NCBI GenBank assembly: GCA_902537055.1
Contig: CACAZW010000001.1
Location: 62,001-126,000 of the forward strand
DNA: 64,000 bases
Reading direction: 5' to 3'
Origin: an uncultured Pelagibacteraceae bacterium
Lineage (GTDB): Bacteria; Pseudomonadota; Alphaproteobacteria; Pelagibacterales; Pelagibacteraceae
Positions 61,654 to 64,000 of the stretch are shown one piece after another (the first letter of the stretch is position 1; every line of letters starts with the position of its first letter). Made by a program: the position numbers and the translations under genes. Under the pieces are notes generated by a model that saw only the letters and a program-made list of their open reading frames with translations, ran no database searches and was not told the origin of the DNA.

Positions 61654-62695
61654 ATTATTAAAAAATTTTGTAGCAATTTTATCTTTTGTAATTGGATTTA
61701 CATTAATTTCTGAGAGTATGGCAAATGCGGGAGATACCTGTCACAGAAATGCAGATAATAAAATAGTCTTGGATGATACTTCAGGTACACCTGTTTCTCA
61801 TGATAGTGGAATCACTTATGATAAAGATTATTGTAATGAAGAACCATTAAATTATAAAATTAAAATCTTTGAGGTAATGGTTTGTTCTTCTGATCCATAT
61901 GTTGCTGGAACAGGCGATACTGGAGCAGACCCAGATTTTACATCATGTACAAATTTTTTTACAAATACTTCAGGCAAAGATGTAGTTATAAAACCTAATG
62001 TAAAGGCTGACTTATTTGATGGCTCAAGTGTTGCATTACCAATTGGTACATTTCCATACTCTGTTATCATTTTAGATAATGAACTGAATATTAAACACTA
62101 CGAAACATTTATAGATACAGGCGGAAATGATGCGGACATTAGAGGATACAAGGCTGCAGGATTTTCAACTGGCAAAACTTGTTATTCACATGGAAAAACA
62201 ACAACTTATACCGGATACACAACAGCTACTGTTCACGGAAAAACAATTATTTCAACTTCAGCAGGCACTGGTAGCTCGCTTGGTCTAATATGTACCGATT
62301 CATTCGACCCAGAAAATCCGCCATCTGATTATGACTACACGACTGAAATTATAGATTCAATTGATGATACTTGTGATAGTTCAAATGACTGCGATACTAC
62401 TTTTAGGCCTTATATTGGTTATCAGAATAGTAGTGCAATTAACGGAAGATATGCTGGAGTTTTAGTACAAAATGATCGAAGAGCTGTAGGTTCTAACAGA
62501 AATAACTCTACAAGAATAGCGTATATAATGAATTTTAACAATCCAATTGAAATAACAGAGGATATAACAAATTTTGAAATGCAGTTTGATACTAAAACCT
62601 CAGTAAGTATTGATTGGGATGCTGCAGCAAGTGTTACAAATGCTATAAAATTAGGTGCAGATCCTTTTCAAGTAAAATACATTGTGACTAACTAG
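61643..62695 (+). CDS. secreted Cys-containing protein, possible partner of the beta-barrel
   Basis: A 350-residue exported protein starting at GTG with an aggag Shine-Dalgarno; signal peptide of about 30 residues ends at MANAGD. The mature protein has several Cys (DTCHR, DYCNEE, MVCSS, SCTNFF, KTCYSH, DDTCDSSNDCD) suggesting disulfides, Thr- and Ser-rich stretches and no membrane segment or LPXTG. No family recognised. Its overlap with the invasin-type barrel gene argues for a two-gene surface module, with this protein a candidate surface cargo or ligand. That is inference. Confidence 0.6.
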   Translation: MVSKLLKNFVAILSFVIGFTLISESMANAGDTCHRNADNKIVLDDTSGTPVSHDSGITYDKDYCNEEPLNYKIKIFEVMVCSSDPYVAGTGDTGADPDFTSCTNFFTNTSGKDVVIKPNVKADLFDGSSVALPIGTFPYSVIILDNELNIKHYETFIDTGGNDADIRGYKAAGFSTGKTCYSHGKTTTYTGYTTATVHGKTIISTSAGTGSSLGLICTDSFDPENPPSDYDYTTEIIDSIDDTCDSSNDCDTTFRPYIGYQNSSAINGRYAGVLVQNDRRAVGSNRNNSTRIAYIMNFNNPIEITEDITNFEMQFDTKTSVSIDWDAAASVTNAIKLGADPFQVKYIVTN

Positions 62696-64000
62696 TCAAT
62701 AGTTTGATCGTATTCTCCAACTTTACCTGTTTTTTTTAATAAATTATCGATAAACTCAAATATCTTCATCTTTCTTTTTTCAGATGTTGAACTTTCAATT
62801 ACTATGACCAATGAAGGTTTATTAGAAGATGCTCTTATTAAACCCCAAGATCCATCTTCAAAAGAAAATCTTATTCCATTTACAGTTAGTATTTCTCTAA
62901 TTTCTTGATCATCAATTTTAGTTTTATTTTCTTTTATTTTCTTAATTTCATCTACTAATTGTTCAACAACTTGATATTTTTCACTGTCTTTGCAAAAAGG
63001 ACCCATCGTTGGACTTTGATAAGTTATTGGTATCTCGTTAAGAATTTCGCTAATGCTTTTTTCACTTTTATTTAGTAATTTACAAACTTGGATTGCAGAA
63101 TTAATTCCATCATCATACCCAAAACCCAGAGGTTCATTAAAAAAGAAATGTCCGCTTTTTTCAAATCCAGCTAATGCTTTTTCAGCATTCACTTTTCTTT
63201 TAATATGAGAATGACCAGTTTTCCAATAAATAGTATTACAATTATTTTCTCTTAAAACTTTATCGTTGGAATAAAGCCCAGTTGATTTAACATCTACGAT
63301 AAATTTACTATTATTGTAATCTTTTGATAAATTTCTCGCAATTAAAAGTCCAATTTTGTCTGAGAATATTTCGTTACCTTTATCATCTATAACACCAACT
63401 CTATCTCCATCTCCATCAAAACCAAATCCAATATCAGCATTATTTTCTTTAACAGCCGAAGAAATTGCATGTAACATTTCTAAATCTTCAGGATTAGGAT
63501 TGTATTTTGGAAAAGTCCAATCCAAGTTACAATCAAGTTCAATTACTTCACAACCAATACTTCTTAAAATATCTGGTGCAAATATTCCTGCAGTTCCGTT
63601 ACCACATGCAACAACTGCTTTAATTTTTTTATTTAATGGGTTTTTTGTTATTAAATCATTTTTATAAATTTTCTGAAAATCATCAATTTTTTTTATATTT
63701 CCCTCCCCATTAATAAATTTTTGATTGAGAGTAATATCTTTTAGTTCTTTCATTTCTTCAGGCGCATGAGTTAATCCTTTTTTGATGCCCATTTTTACAC
63801 CTGTCCAACCATTTTCATTATGACTAGCTGTAACCATTGCAATTGCATCTGAGTTTAAATTAAATTGTGCGAAGTAAACCATAGGGGATAAGGATAATCC
63901 TATATCTTCGATATTGCATCCAGTTGAAACCAAACCTTCTTTTAATTTTTCCTTTATATGTTCGCTGTAAGATCTGTAATCTTGACCAACTATAATTCTA
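62692..64000 (-). CDS. phosphomannomutase/phosphoglucomutase, 5' end outside the window
   Basis: The frame remains open to the right edge (reading IIVGQDYRSYSEHIKEKL before the track's start), so the N-terminus is missing. It is an alpha-D-phosphohexomutase: the phosphoserine loop VTASHNENGWTGVKMG, the metal-binding GFDGDGDRVGVID, and the sugar-binding GFEKSGHFFFNEP are intact. The C-terminal domain with RIRASSNKP-type Arg (LIRASSNKPSLVI) is also present. It interconverts hexose 1- and 6-phosphates for exopolysaccharide or LPS precursors. Its stop shares a CTAG tetramer with the preceding convergent gene. Confidence 0.93.
   Translation of the reverse strand, partial: RIIVGQDYRSYSEHIKEKLKEGLVSTGCNIEDIGLSLSPMVYFAQFNLNSDAIAMVTASHNENGWTGVKMGIKKGLTHAPEEMKELKDITLNQKFINGEGNIKKIDDFQKIYKNDLITKNPLNKKIKAVVACGNGTAGIFAPDILRSIGCEVIELDCNLDWTFPKYNPNPEDLEMLHAISSAVKENNADIGFGFDGDGDRVGVIDDKGNEIFSDKIGLLIARNLSKDYNNSKFIVDVKSTGLYSNDKVLRENNCNTIYWKTGHSHIKRKVNAEKALAGFEKSGHFFFNEPLGFGYDDGINSAIQVCKLLNKSEKSISEILNEIPITYQSPTMGPFCKDSEKYQVVEQLVDEIKKIKENKTKIDDQEIREILTVNGIRFSFEDGSWGLIRASSNKPSLVIVIESSTSEKRKMKIFEFIDNLLKKTGKVGEYDQTID

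Noticed and set aside
1-64000. CRISPR arrays, insertion sequences, prophage genes
   Set aside because: No regularly spaced repeats, transposase, integrase or phage structural genes were seen in the listed frames or gaps.

Overview
The window looks like a chromosomal segment of a SAR11-type marine alphaproteobacterium (Candidatus Pelagibacter or a close relative). I infer this from the very low GC content, the almost gap-free packing, and the gene content: dimethylglycine-dehydrogenase-like enzymes, TRAP, TTT and ABC uptake systems, a FutABC-type iron importer and a TauE/SafE exporter. Most genes abut or overlap by a few bases, and nine of ten convergent gene pairs are separated by 15 nt or less or overlap. 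There is one tRNA, one clear pseudogene remnant, no rRNA, no CRISPR array and no recognisable insertion sequence.

Layout. 1-7.1 kb: tandem CoA-binding proteins, two small envelope proteins, then an operon of a DMGDH-like enzyme with ETF beta, ETF alpha and ETF-ubiquinone oxidoreductase, which together pass electrons from methylated amines to quinone. 7.1-11.1 kb: a minus-strand operon (hisI, a 2OG-Fe oxygenase, DUF2237) divergent from folE, an AcuI/YhdH-type reductase and a LysR regulator. 11.2-17.7 kb: three Fur-like boxes, iron ABC transporter genes with an unlisted 57-aa CxxCxxxC microprotein and a hairpin terminator between the binding protein and the permease, then a second DMGDH paralogue. 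17.7-20.7 kb: minus-strand EamA transporter, tartrate-dehydrogenase-like enzyme and GMP reductase. 20.8-25.5 kb: a haloacetate-dehalogenase-like hydrolase, a TauD-like oxygenase, an AEC transporter, a decayed 3' fragment of a second AEC gene, a secreted HExxH protein and tRNA-Met.

25.6-31.6 kb: probably the most coherent biological system here. apt is divergent from an operon-like run of a membrane protein, mtnP, an unknown secreted hydrolase-like gene, mtnA, a class II aldolase and a SpeD-SpeE fusion. Polyamine synthesis releases methylthioadenosine, and the neighbouring genes can recycle it to adenine (Apt) and, by inference, to DHAP plus a methylthio-aldehyde. 31.6-34.7 kb: amino-acid ABC transporter genes without an ATPase, and a nitrilase-family amidase. 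34.7-37 kb: a pared-down Anbu proteasome/ATP-grasp pair. 37-45 kb: envelope glycosyltransferases, an AbrB-type membrane protein and a complete TTT transporter. 45-50 kb: gamma carbonic anhydrase, a MORN-repeat HExxH protein paralogous to the 24 kb one, a PrsW-type membrane protease, another secreted HExxH protein and a short beta-carbonic-anhydrase-like protein. 50-60.6 kb: PNPOx-family protein, GlxR-like dehydrogenase, MFS transporter, rpoZ, then CoA-transferase, TRAP DctPQM and malonyl-CoA decarboxylase (probable malonate use), dusA and TauE. 60.6-62.7 kb: an inverse-autotransporter (invasin/intimin-type) beta-barrel without a passenger, followed by a separate secreted protein. The window ends inside a phosphomannomutase/phosphoglucomutase gene.

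All functional statements rest on motif recognition by eye. No database search or folding program was run.
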